A DNA stretch of 64,000 nucleotides from Actinoplanes sp. NBRC 103695 (GTDB lineage: Bacteria > Actinomycetota > Actinomycetes > Mycobacteriales > Micromonosporaceae), in the NCBI RefSeq assembly GCF_030269485.1, contig NZ_BSTL01000015.1, positions 124,001-188,000 of the forward strand, written 5' to 3'. The position numbers and the translations under genes are program-made. A model generated the notes under the pieces. The model made no database searches and was not told where the DNA came from. It was given only the letters and a program-made list of their open reading frames with translations. Shown here piece after piece: positions 1-7,716 of the stretch. The first letter of the stretch is position 1; each line of letters opens with the position of its first letter.

Positions 1-43
1 CCTCTTCGACCGGTGGAATTTCCGTGGTCGGTTCCTCAGCCAT
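1..43 (-). CDS. N-terminus of an unidentified protein, cut by the window edge
   Basis: An ATG at position 43 opens a reading frame that leaves the window after 14 codons. The visible peptide is acidic and proline-rich (MAEEPTTEIPPVEE). It lies 28 bp downstream of the acyl-CoA dehydrogenase stop on the same strand, so it may be the last member of that operon. No clear Shine-Dalgarno sequence is visible. The function cannot be judged from this fragment. Confidence 0.5.
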   Translation of the reverse strand, partial: MAEEPTTEIPPVEE

Positions 44-71
44 ACGTTCACGGTAAGGCCGGCGAGGACTT

Positions 72-1241
72 TTAGCCCGCGAAGGCGTTGAGACCCGTCA
101 ATGCCTGGCCGATCACCAGCTGATGGATCTCCGAAGTTCCCTCGTACGTGAGGACGCTTTCCAGGTTGTTGGCGTGCCGCATCACCGGGTACTCGCCGGA
201 GATCCCGTTGCCGCCCAGGATGGTCCGGCACTGCCGCGCGATCGTGATGGCCTCGCGCACGTTGTTGAGCTTGCCCACGCTCACCTGCTCGGGGCGCAGG
301 CTGCCGGCCTCGTCCCGCCGGCGGCCCAGGTGCAGTGCCAGCAGGAAGCCTTTCTGCAGCTCGACGGTCATGTCGGCGAGCTTGGCCTGGGTCAGCTGGA
401 AGCCGCCAATCGGCCGGCCGAACTGCTCGCGGGTCGTCGAGTACTCCAAGGCGGTGTGCAGACAGTCACGAGCGGCGCCCAGAGCGCCCCAGATGATGCC
501 GAATCGGGCCTCGGTCAGGCAGGACAGCGGCGCCTTCAGGCCGCGCGCCTCGGGCAGCCGGGCCGACTCGGGCAGGCGTACCTCGTCGAGGGTGATCTCG
601 CCGGTGCTGGACGCCCGCAGCGACATCTTGTGCTTGATCTCCCGGGCGGCGAAGCCCGGTGTGCCGGTCGGGACCGCGAAGCCGTACACGCCCTCCTCGG
701 CGCGCGCCCAGATCACCGCCACGTCGGCGACCGGCGCGTTGGTGATCCACATCTTGCCGCCGGTCAGCACCCAGTCGTCGCCGTCGCGGCGGGCCCGGGT
801 GGACATGTTCGCCGGGTCGGAGCCGTGGTCGGGCTCGGTCAGCCCGAAGCAGCCGATCAGCTCGCCCGCGGCCATGCCGGGCAGCCACTGCTGCTTCTGC
901 TCCTCGGAGCCGTACTTCCAGATCGCGTACATCGCCAGCGAGCCCTGCACGCTGACCAGCGAACGCACGCCGGAGTCGGCCGCCTCGAGCTCCATGCAGG
1001 CCAGGCCGTACTGCACGGCCGACGCGCCGGCGCAGCCGTAACCCTCCAGGTGCATGCCGAGCAGGCCCAGCTTGCCGAACTCGGCCGCCAGGTCGCGGAC
1101 CGGGACGGTGCCGCGCTCGTACCAGTCGGCGATCTGCGGGCGGACCCGGTCGTCGGCGACCCGGCGGGCCAGGTCGCGGACGTCGCGTTCCTCGTCGGTG
1201 AGCAGGGTGTCCAGATCGAGCAGGTCGAGCGGCGCGGTCAC
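72..1241 (-). CDS. gcdH: Acyl-CoA dehydrogenase, glutaryl-CoA dehydrogenase type
   Basis: A 389-residue FAD-dependent acyl-CoA dehydrogenase of full family length. The flavin-binding segment CFGLTEPDHGSDP lies near 131-143 and WITN near 165. The C-terminal TYEGTSEIH carries the catalytic base Glu367. Arg93 in VRSLVSVQGS matches the arginine that binds the second carboxylate in human glutaryl-CoA dehydrogenase, and the motif order matches that enzyme throughout. The likely reaction is oxidative decarboxylation of glutaryl-CoA to crotonyl-CoA in lysine/tryptophan breakdown. The GTG start at 1241 overlaps the TGA of the upstream small ORF (GTGA), which implies coupled translation. A longer open frame upstream belongs to that other gene. 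An isovaleryl or short-chain specificity is less likely. Confidence 0.88.
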   Translation of the reverse strand: MTAPLDLLDLDTLLTDEERDVRDLARRVADDRVRPQIADWYERGTVPVRDLAAEFGKLGLLGMHLEGYGCAGASAVQYGLACMELEAADSGVRSLVSVQGSLAMYAIWKYGSEEQKQQWLPGMAAGELIGCFGLTEPDHGSDPANMSTRARRDGDDWVLTGGKMWITNAPVADVAVIWARAEEGVYGFAVPTGTPGFAAREIKHKMSLRASSTGEITLDEVRLPESARLPEARGLKAPLSCLTEARFGIIWGALGAARDCLHTALEYSTTREQFGRPIGGFQLTQAKLADMTVELQKGFLLALHLGRRRDEAGSLRPEQVSVGKLNNVREAITIARQCRTILGGNGISGEYPVMRHANNLESVLTYEGTSEIHQLVIGQALTGLNAFAG

Positions 1242-1531
1242 TGCAGCACCAGGACTCGGGCGTGGATCTGGTTGCGCTGCTGGAGCGCCGCCCGCAGCGC
1301 TCGGTGCAGGCCGTCCTCCAGGTACAGCGAGCCCTTGAACTCGACGACGTGCGGGAACAGGTCGCCGTAGAACGTCGAGTCCTCGGCCAGCAACTTGTCC
1401 AGCGCGAGCTCGCGTTTCGTCGTGATCAGATCGGCCAGCCGGATGGGACGGGGTGGGATGTCCGCCCAGTCCTTCAGCGTCGTCTGGTGGTCGGGGTACG
1501 GCGCTCCGTCCCGTACGCCTTTGAAGATCAC
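1238..1531 (-). CDS. Small conserved protein with ParB/sulfiredoxin-like features
   Basis: A 97-residue protein with a GTG start and a strong Shine-Dalgarno (GGAGGGGAG). Near the middle PIRLADLITTKR is followed near residue 74 by LYLEDGLHRALRAAL. This resembles the ParB/Srx pattern, in which a short beta strand is followed by a D-G-x-H-R helix. I recognise it only as a conserved actinobacterial type; its molecular role is unknown. It is translationally coupled to the acyl-CoA dehydrogenase by a 4-bp overlap and follows the nitroreductase by 33 bp, so it belongs to the same minus-strand operon. Confidence 0.75.
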   Translation of the reverse strand: MIFKGVRDGAPYPDHQTTLKDWADIPPRPIRLADLITTKRELALDKLLAEDSTFYGDLFPHVVEFKGSLYLEDGLHRALRAALQQRNQIHARVLVLQ

Positions 1532-1564
1532 GACACGCTCCCCTCCGACCCTGCCTTTCCGGCC

Positions 1565-2170
1565 TTACCCAGTCCACCGGCCATGATGCACCACTTCGTC
1601 GACCGGGCGGTGACCCCGACGCAGTGACGGTGACCTCTTGTCCGGTGCACGGTAGCCGACAGTGAGCGCCCCGATCGGGGTGAATTCTTCCGGAACACCG
1701 AACGCCTCCCGGAAAGCCGGGTGCGATCCGGCCGGCAGTCCGATGAAGCAGGAGCCCAGTCCCTGGTCCACCGCGGTCAGGTGGATCAGCAGCGCGGCGA
1801 ACCCGGTGTCGATGTCCCAGTACGGCACCGGCCAGTGTGCTTCGTCCTGGTCGGTCCAGCCCTTGTCCGGCTGGGCGTATCGCTGGAGATAGACCGACTT
1901 GTTGGACATCGGCACGATGATCAGCGGCGCCTTGCTCATCCGCGTCAGCCAGTCGTCCGGCAGGTCCTCGTCCCAGCGGGTCACCGACCAGTAGAGGTCC
2001 CGGTCGGCCTGCTCCTCCAGGACCAGGAAGCCCCAGCCCTGGGAGAAACCGGCCGACGGCGCCCGCAATGCGTGGGCCAGCAGCTTGTCACGGACCTCGG
2101 CCGGGATCGGGCGGTCCGGGTCGTACGTCCGCACCATCCGCCGCCGGCGGACGACCTCGTCAAACTCCAC
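1565..2170 (-). CDS. Nitroreductase family protein
   Basis: A 201-residue FMN-dependent nitroreductase-fold protein. The N-terminal VRRRRMVRTYDPDRPIP is the typical phosphate-contacting arginine segment. APSAGFSQGW near 37-46 is the classical FMN loop, and the GLGSCFIGLPAG stretch near 137-148 is also typical. Enzymes of this family reduce nitro compounds, quinones or flavins with NAD(P)H; the substrate here is unknown. The GTG start lies inside the last codons of galM (11-bp overlap), so it is probably translated by coupling from galM. Confidence 0.85.
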   Translation of the reverse strand: MEFDEVVRRRRMVRTYDPDRPIPAEVRDKLLAHALRAPSAGFSQGWGFLVLEEQADRDLYWSVTRWDEDLPDDWLTRMSKAPLIIVPMSNKSVYLQRYAQPDKGWTDQDEAHWPVPYWDIDTGFAALLIHLTAVDQGLGSCFIGLPAGSHPAFREAFGVPEEFTPIGALTVGYRAPDKRSPSLRRGHRPVDEVVHHGRWTG

Positions 2171-3089
2171 GAGGCCGGATGCCCCAGGTCGCGGACCAGG
2201 TCTGTCCCGGCGCCAGAACGATCAGGTCGCGGCCCGAGCGGAACGCGTCCGGCGGGCAGGTCATCGGCTCGATCGCCAGCGACCGGCGGTGCCGCTCGTC
2301 GGTCAGGGTGTCCCCGGAGAACACCTGCCACCACTTGAAGTTCTCGTCGGCCCAGACCTCGATCGAGGACGAACCGTCCGGCGCCGCGATGGTCACCGCC
2401 GAGCCGCCGTCCGGGGCGTGATCGATATCACCGAACGTGGTGTCCAGAATCAGGTCGCCGACCGGGCGCGGCTCGGTGAAGTCGTACTCGCTGCCGGTCA
2501 CCTTGACCGCGCCGATCGGCAGCAGCCGCTGGTCCGCCAGCACTCGGGTGTGTCCCGGAACGTGCAGCAGGATGTCGTCCACCGCGACGCCGGCCAGCTG
2601 CAGGTACGGGTGAACGGAGTATCCCCACGGCGCGTCCCCGTCGCCGGTGTTCTCGACGTGCTGCTCGCAGCGGAGGCCGTCGGCGCTCACGCTCCACCGG
2701 GTGCGCAGCGTCAGCGACCACGGGTACCCGATCTGCGGCGGGAGGTCGAACTCCAGGATGACCGCGTCGGCGGACTGCTCGGCGACGTGCCAGCGCGACC
2801 AGTTGGTGAGGCCGTGGATCGCCACGTTGCGCGGCGGCTCGGTGATCGCGAGCTGGTGACTGGTCCCCTGAAAGGAGTAATGGCCGTCCCGGATCCGGTT
2901 CGGCCACGGCGCCAGGATCTGCCCGGCCGAGGCCGGCGAGATCTCGTCCGGGCCGAAGCCGTCGACCACCTCGCGGTCACCGGCGCGATACGTCCGCAGC
3001 ACGCCACCGACCTCGGCGAACACGGCCTGATGCCCGTCCGCCTCGATGGTCCACTGGGTGCCGGATTTCGCGCGTACGACACTAGTCAT
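2160..3089 (-). CDS. galM: Aldose 1-epimerase family protein
   Basis: A 309-residue member of the aldose 1-epimerase (mutarotase) family, which interconverts alpha and beta anomers of hexoses. The motifs ILAPWPNRIRDGHY (about 59-72), AIHGLTNWSRW with the catalytic-type His, and GYSVHPYLQL (second His) fit the family. The ATG at 3089 was chosen because it starts the conserved domain. The frame stays open further upstream but runs into a palindrome. There is no good Shine-Dalgarno; TAGTGT lies 7 nt before the ATG, so the transcript could be leaderless. It is first of a minus-strand chain with nitroreductase, the ParB-like protein and gcdH. Confidence 0.85.
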   Translation of the reverse strand: MTSVVRAKSGTQWTIEADGHQAVFAEVGGVLRTYRAGDREVVDGFGPDEISPASAGQILAPWPNRIRDGHYSFQGTSHQLAITEPPRNVAIHGLTNWSRWHVAEQSADAVILEFDLPPQIGYPWSLTLRTRWSVSADGLRCEQHVENTGDGDAPWGYSVHPYLQLAGVAVDDILLHVPGHTRVLADQRLLPIGAVKVTGSEYDFTEPRPVGDLILDTTFGDIDHAPDGGSAVTIAAPDGSSSIEVWADENFKWWQVFSGDTLTDERHRRSLAIEPMTCPPDAFRSGRDLIVLAPGQTWSATWGIRPRGV

Positions 3090-3103
3090 GCGTTGGACAC
3101 TAG

Positions 3104-3200
3104 CAATCACCGCCGGTGTGTCCGGGCGGCGGACGTGGCGACCGCGGGGTTTGCGGTCGATGCGGCCGCCACCCGGACACACCGGCTCAAAAGGTGATTG
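3104..3200. terminator. Long intergenic palindrome (97 nt), probable terminator
   Basis: Nested inverted repeats lie between the MFS gene and galM. The outer arms CAATCACC/GGTGATTG are at 3104-3111 and 3193-3200. Main arms of 20 nt with one mismatch are at 3113-3132 and 3166-3185. An inner hairpin GACCGC/GCGGTC is at 3140-3145 and 3153-3158. It could fold into one extended stem on either strand. No T-run follows. The position suggests a terminator for the MFS gene or a mobile palindromic element. Confidence 0.7.
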
Positions 3201-3227
3201 CCGCGGAGCGAAGCGGAGCCGGTTAGC

Positions 3228-4526
3228 TCAGCGGGTGGGCTTCTCGTCGGCAGGAGGCCGGTAGCGCAGCAAGGCGGGGAAGGCCAGAGCCAGCGCGATC
3301 GCCACGCCGGCGGCCGCGAAACCACCTCCGGCCCAGGCCGCGGTCGGACCGGTCAGTTCCGCCGTCGCGCCGGACCGCAGGTCGCCCAGCCGTGGACCGC
3401 CGGCCACCACGACCGTGAAGACGCCCTGCAGCCGGCCGCGCAGCCGATCGGGCGCGAAGGTCTGCAGGATCGACTGCCGGTAGACCGCGCTGACCAGGTC
3501 GGCCGCGCCGCCCACCGCGAGCAGCAGCACCATCAGCCAGAGGTGCCGGGCGAACCCGGCGAACCCGACCGCAACGCCCCAGCCGACCACGGCGATCACC
3601 AGCGCCATGCCCTGCCGCCGGACCTTGCTGATCCAGCCCGAGGTCAGCCCGCCGACCACCGAGCCGAGGGCGATCGCGGCGAACAGCCAGCCGACCGCCG
3701 AACCGCCGCCGAACCGGTCCTCGGCGATCTCCGGGAACAACGCCCGGGGCATGGCCAGCACCATCGCGACGATGTCCACCGCGAAGGAGAGCAGCAGCAC
3801 CGGCTGGGTGGCCAGGAAGCGCAGCCCGGTGGCGATGCCGCGCAGCCCGGCGGTCGGCTTCTCCTCCCCCTCGACGTGCTCGACCGGCGGGATCGGCGGC
3901 AGCCGCCAGGTGGCCCAGAAGGTGACCGTGAAGAGCAAGGCGTCCACCGCGTACGCCAGGACCACACCGCTGTCGGCCGAGTAGGCACCGAAGATCAGCC
4001 CCGCCGCCAGCGGCCCGAGCACCCCACCCGCGGTCGTCGTCGTGTAGCCGAGCGTGTTGGCGGCGGGCACCAGCCCAAGCGGCACGATCCGCGGGATGAT
4101 CGCCTGCCGGGCCGGTGAGCTGACCGCGAACCCGGCCGACTGCACCGCCATCAGCACCAGCAGCACGACCGGGCTGTGCACCCGCAGCACCGCCTGCGCC
4201 AGGAAGCCGAGCGTGGACAGCCAGGTCAGCGCCGAGGCGGCGAGCAGCAGCTTGCGGCGGTCCACCACGTCGGCCGCCGCGCCGCCCCACAGCCCGAAGA
4301 TCAGCAGCGGCACCAGACCGGCGACGCCGAGCAGGCCGACCCAGGCCGACGACTTCGTGATGTCGTACATCTCCACCGGCACGGCGACCGAGGTGAACTG
4401 GAATCCGAAGAAGCTCGCGCCGTTGCCGATCCACATCCGGCGGTACGCCACGACACGCAGCGGCCGGGTGTCGATCACCCAGCTGCGCGTCGCCCGTTCG
4501 GTGGCCTCGACGGGTTCCTGCGTCAC
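3228..4526 (-). CDS. MFS transporter
   Basis: A 432-residue membrane protein with about 12 hydrophobic segments. It has the MFS signature between helices 2 and 3 (GAAADVVDRRKLL) and a second-half copy around DRLRGRLQGVF. This arrangement fits the drug-exporter or EntS-like branch (MFS_3) of the family; the substrate is unknown. The GTG start at 4526 overlaps the TGA of pdxH (GTGA), so it is co-translated with pdxH. It ends before the long palindrome. A start 8 codons upstream is possible but lies inside pdxH. Confidence 0.85.
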   Translation of the reverse strand: MTQEPVEATERATRSWVIDTRPLRVVAYRRMWIGNGASFFGFQFTSVAVPVEMYDITKSSAWVGLLGVAGLVPLLIFGLWGGAAADVVDRRKLLLAASALTWLSTLGFLAQAVLRVHSPVVLLVLMAVQSAGFAVSSPARQAIIPRIVPLGLVPAANTLGYTTTTAGGVLGPLAAGLIFGAYSADSGVVLAYAVDALLFTVTFWATWRLPPIPPVEHVEGEEKPTAGLRGIATGLRFLATQPVLLLSFAVDIVAMVLAMPRALFPEIAEDRFGGGSAVGWLFAAIALGSVVGGLTSGWISKVRRQGMALVIAVVGWGVAVGFAGFARHLWLMVLLLAVGGAADLVSAVYRQSILQTFAPDRLRGRLQGVFTVVVAGGPRLGDLRSGATAELTGPTAAWAGGGFAAAGVAIALALAFPALLRYRPPADEKPTR

Positions 4527-5167
4527 GGCGCCAGCCGTTCCACGACCCAAACGCCCCCGTCCCGGCGGTAGCGCAGCCGGTCGTGCAGGCGGCTCGTGCG
4601 GCCCTGCCAGAACTCCACGGTGCCGGGCAGCACGCGCAGGCCACCCCAGTGCGGCGGGGCGGGCACCGGGCCGTCGGCGAAGCGGTCTGCCGCGGCCTCG
4701 TACCCGTCATCGACCGCCTCTCTCGAGGAGAGCACGCGGGACTGTGGGCTGGCCCAGGCGCCGAGCTGCGAGCCGCGCGGGCGGGAGCCGAAGTACTCCT
4801 CGGTCTCGGCCCGGCTCACCCGCTCGACCGCCCCGGCGATCAGCACCTGCCGCTGCATGGGAAACCAGGGAAAGACCAGGCTGGCGTACGGGTTGGTGAG
4901 CGCCTCGGTGCCCTTGCGGGACTCGTAGTTGGTGTAGAACACGAAACCGCGCTCGTCGTACCCCTTGAGCAGGACCGTCCGGGCACTCGGCCGCGCCCGG
5001 GCGTCAGCGGTGGCGACGATCATCGCGTTCGGCTCCGGCAGCCCCCACGCCTTGGCGTCGGCGAACCAGGCCGCGAACTGCGCCGGCCAATCGGCGGCGA
5101 GGTCCCCCTCCAGCAGCGCACTGTGCTCGGTGTAGTCCCGTCGCATCCCGGCCGGTTCCGCGCTCAC
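4523..5167 (-). CDS. pdxH: Pyridoxamine 5'-phosphate oxidase
   Basis: A 214-residue FMN enzyme that oxidises pyridoxine and pyridoxamine phosphates to pyridoxal 5'-phosphate, the last step of vitamin B6 synthesis and salvage. Family features in order are MRRDY near the N-terminus, the FMN-contacting ARTVLLKGYDERGFVFYTNY (about 62-81), GSQLGAWASPQS, and the C-terminal FWQGRTSRLHDRLRY substrate and cofactor loop. Length and motifs are complete. It is coupled to the downstream MFS gene and divergent from citA across a 171-bp intergenic region. Confidence 0.95.
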   Translation of the reverse strand: MSAEPAGMRRDYTEHSALLEGDLAADWPAQFAAWFADAKAWGLPEPNAMIVATADARARPSARTVLLKGYDERGFVFYTNYESRKGTEALTNPYASLVFPWFPMQRQVLIAGAVERVSRAETEEYFGSRPRGSQLGAWASPQSRVLSSREAVDDGYEAAADRFADGPVPAPPHWGGLRVLPGTVEFWQGRTSRLHDRLRYRRDGGVWVVERLAP

Positions 5168-5338
5168 GCCCTCGCCCCTCTCGATAATTCACTTATGAAC
5201 CTAAGTCGCCACCCGTGATCCGTCAGGTCCGTCAGGATGGATGTCGCGGAGAGCACATCGCGCCGGGTCGCCTCGCGGTTACCCAGCGGGCAAGATGAAT
5301 CACTTACGGGTCAGTGAGTAACCAGTCCGGGAGGCGAC
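5168..5338. promoter_or_regulatory. Divergent pdxH/citA promoter region
   Basis: A 171-bp intergenic region that must carry both promoters. It contains a tandem 9-mer TCCGTCAGG near 5220-5237 and an inverted TCACT/AGTGA pair inside a larger GGTTAC/GTAACC pair just upstream of citA (about 5278-5323). These could be operators or leader structure. No consensus promoter is convincing by eye. Confidence 0.4.
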
Positions 5339-6445
5339 GTGTCCGACTTCAAGCCCGGCCTCGAGGGCGTGGTGGCCTTCGAGACCGAGATCGCGGAACC
5401 GGACCGGGCCGGGGGCGCGCTGCGCTACCGCGGCGTGGACATCGAGGACCTGATCGGCCAGGTGTCGTTCGGCAACGTCTGGGCGTTGCTGGTGGACGGC
5501 CGCTTCGGTCCGGGCCTGCCGCCGGCCGAGCCGTTCCCGGTGCCGGTGCACTCCGGCGACATCCGGGTCGACGTGCAGTCCGCGGTGGCCATGCTGGCGC
5601 CGTACTGGGGGCTCGACCAGCTGCTCGACATCTCCGACGAGCAGGCCCGGTCCGACCTGGCCCGGGTGTCGGTGACCGCATTGTCGTTCGTCGCTCAGGC
5701 GGCTCGCGGTTTAGGCCTTCCGGCCGTCCCGCAGAAGGACATCGACAAGGCGCAGACCGTCGTCGAGCGGTTCATGAAGCGCTGGCGCGGCGAGCCCGAC
5801 CCGCGGCACGTCAAGGCGGTGGACGCCTACTTCATCTCGGCCGCCGAGCACGGCATGAACGCGTCCACGTTCACCTCCCGCGTGGTCGCCTCGACCGGCG
5901 CCGACGTGGCCGCCTGCATCTCGTCCGGCATCGGCGCGCTCTCCGGCCCGTTGCACGGCGGCGCGCCCTCCCGGGTGCTGCACATGATCGAGGCGGTGGA
6001 GCGCAGCGGCGACGCCGAGGGCTACATCAAGGGCGTGCTGGACCGCGGCGAGCGGCTGATGGGCTTCGGCCACCGGGTCTACCGGGCCGAGGACCCGCGC
6101 GCCCGCGTGCTCCGCCGGACGGCCCAGGAGCTGGGCGCGCCCCGCTTCGAGGTGGCCGAGGCGCTGGAGCGGGCGGCGCTGGCCGAGCTCAAGGCCCGCA
6201 AGCCCGACCGGGTGCTGGCCACCAACGTGGAGTTCTGGTCGGCCGTGGTGCTCGACTTCGCCGAGGTTCCCGCGCACATGTTCACCTCGATGTTCACCTG
6301 CGCCCGGGTGGCCGGGTGGAGCGCGCACATCCTGGAGCAGAAAAAGCTGGGTCGCATCGTCCGGCCGTCCGCCCTCTACGTGGGACCGGCCACCCGCAAG
6401 CCGCAGGACGTGGAGGGGTGGGATCGAGTCCCGCATAATGCATAG
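5339..6445 (+). CDS. citA: Citrate synthase 2 (CitA type)
   Basis: A 368-residue citrate synthase that condenses oxaloacetate with acetyl-CoA at the entry of the TCA cycle. LRYRGVDIEDL near 28-38 is the standard N-terminal motif. The catalytic histidines are His206 in GPLHGGA and His245 in GFGHRVY. The usual catalytic aspartate in NVDF appears here as Glu298 (NVEFW). Its order with serC and sepH matches, from memory, mycobacterial citA (Rv0889c). The GTG start has a good GGGAGG Shine-Dalgarno. The stop codon abuts the serC start directly, so the two genes are probably cotranscribed. Confidence 0.92.
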   Translation: MSDFKPGLEGVVAFETEIAEPDRAGGALRYRGVDIEDLIGQVSFGNVWALLVDGRFGPGLPPAEPFPVPVHSGDIRVDVQSAVAMLAPYWGLDQLLDISDEQARSDLARVSVTALSFVAQAARGLGLPAVPQKDIDKAQTVVERFMKRWRGEPDPRHVKAVDAYFISAAEHGMNASTFTSRVVASTGADVAACISSGIGALSGPLHGGAPSRVLHMIEAVERSGDAEGYIKGVLDRGERLMGFGHRVYRAEDPRARVLRRTAQELGAPRFEVAEALERAALAELKARKPDRVLATNVEFWSAVVLDFAEVPAHMFTSMFTCARVAGWSAHILEQKKLGRIVRPSALYVGPATRKPQDVEGWDRVPHNA

Positions 6446-7567
6446 GTGACTGACGCGATCCGCATTCCCGACGACCTCAAGCCTGTCGACGGACGGTTCG
6501 GCTCCGGGCCGAGCAAGGTCCGCCCCGAGGGGGTCGAGGCGCTCGCCGCGGTCTCGCGCACCTATCTGGGCACGTCCCACCGGCAGCGCACGGTCAAGGA
6601 CCAGGTGGCCCGGCTGCGTCGCTCGATCGCCACGTTCTTCGGCCTCCCCGAGGGCTACGAGGTGATCATCTCCAACGGCGGGACCAGCGCGTTCTGGGAG
6701 ACGGCGGCCTTCGGGCTGATCCGCGACCGGGCCCAGCTGGCCGAGTTCGGTGAGTTCGGCGGCAAGTTCCGCAAGGCGGTGGCGGACGCGCCGTTCCTGG
6801 CCGCGCCGTCGGTCCGGCAGGCGCCCGGCGGGCAGGCCGCGTTCCTGACCGCCGAGCCGGGTGTGGACACCTACGCGACCGTGCACAACGAGACCTCGAC
6901 CGGCGTCGCCGTGCCGGTGCGGCGGGTGGACGGCGCCGACCCGGGCGCGCTGCTGCTCGTGGACGCCACCTCCGGCGCCGCCGGGCTCGACGTCGACCTC
7001 ACGCAGACCGATGTGTACTACTTCGCGCCGCAGAAGGCGTTCGGCTCGGACGGCGGGCTGTGGATCGCCCTGATGTCGCCGGCCGCCCTGGAACGGGCAG
7101 CCACGATCAAGGCGAGCGGGCGGTACATCCCGCAGTTCCTCGACCTGGTCACGGCCATCGAGCAGAGCCGGCTGGAGCAGACGTACAACACGCCCGCGCT
7201 GGCCACGATCTTCCTGGCCGCCGAGCAGACCGACTGGATGAACGAGCAGGGCGGTCTGGCCTGGTCGACCAAGCGCAGCGCGGAGAGCGCGGCGGCGATC
7301 TACGGCTGGGCGGACGCCTCGTCGTTCGCCACGCCGTTCGTCACCGACCCGGCGATCCGGTCCAACGTCGTCGCCACCATCGACTTCGCCGAGAGCGTGG
7401 ACGCCGCGGCGATCGCCAAGGTGCTGCGGGCCAACGGCATCGTGGACACCGAGCCGTACCGCAAGCTCGGCCGTAACCAGCTCCGGGTCGCCCTGTACCC
7501 GACGGTCGACCCGGCCGACGTCGAAGCGCTCACCCGATCGATCGACTACGTTGTTGGAAAACTCTGA
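6446..7567 (+). CDS. serC: Phosphoserine aminotransferase
   Basis: A 373-residue PLP-dependent class V aminotransferase of the mycobacterial type. It makes phosphoserine from 3-phosphohydroxypyruvate in serine synthesis. The N-terminal FGSGPSKVRPE is diagnostic. Asp173 in VDATSG contacts the PLP pyridine nitrogen. Lys197 in APQKAFGSDGG is the Schiff-base lysine. The GTG start follows the citA stop with no gap. A hairpin about 65 nt downstream probably ends the transcript. Confidence 0.95.
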   Translation: MTDAIRIPDDLKPVDGRFGSGPSKVRPEGVEALAAVSRTYLGTSHRQRTVKDQVARLRRSIATFFGLPEGYEVIISNGGTSAFWETAAFGLIRDRAQLAEFGEFGGKFRKAVADAPFLAAPSVRQAPGGQAAFLTAEPGVDTYATVHNETSTGVAVPVRRVDGADPGALLLVDATSGAAGLDVDLTQTDVYYFAPQKAFGSDGGLWIALMSPAALERAATIKASGRYIPQFLDLVTAIEQSRLEQTYNTPALATIFLAAEQTDWMNEQGGLAWSTKRSAESAAAIYGWADASSFATPFVTDPAIRSNVVATIDFAESVDAAAIAKVLRANGIVDTEPYRKLGRNQLRVALYPTVDPADVEALTRSIDYVVGKL

Positions 7568-7630
7568 TACCACGAAGATCATCTCTGCTGGTCAATGACT
7601 CGCCCGGCGTGGCTTACCACCATCGGGTGA

Positions 7631-7664
7631 CCGGGGCGCGTAGCGTGTTCCGAAACGCGCCCGG
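7631..7664 (+). terminator. Terminator-like hairpin after serC
   Basis: Arms CCGGGGCGCGT (7631-7641) and ACGCGCCCGG (7655-7664) pair with one bulged base around a 13-nt loop. There is no clear T-tract. It is flanked by two copies of CGGGTGAC. It lies between serC and sepH. Confidence 0.55.
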
Positions 7665-7716
7665 GTGACTGAGTCTCGGGAGCACAGGCCAGCTAGCGAC
7701 GGGCAGGAGGCAACGC

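Noticed and set aside
3217..3240. tRNA-like stretch GCCGGTTAGCTCAGCGGGT
   Set aside because: It looks like a tRNA 5' half with a D arm, but it overlaps the MFS stop codon and no anticodon or T arm follows. It is a chance match.
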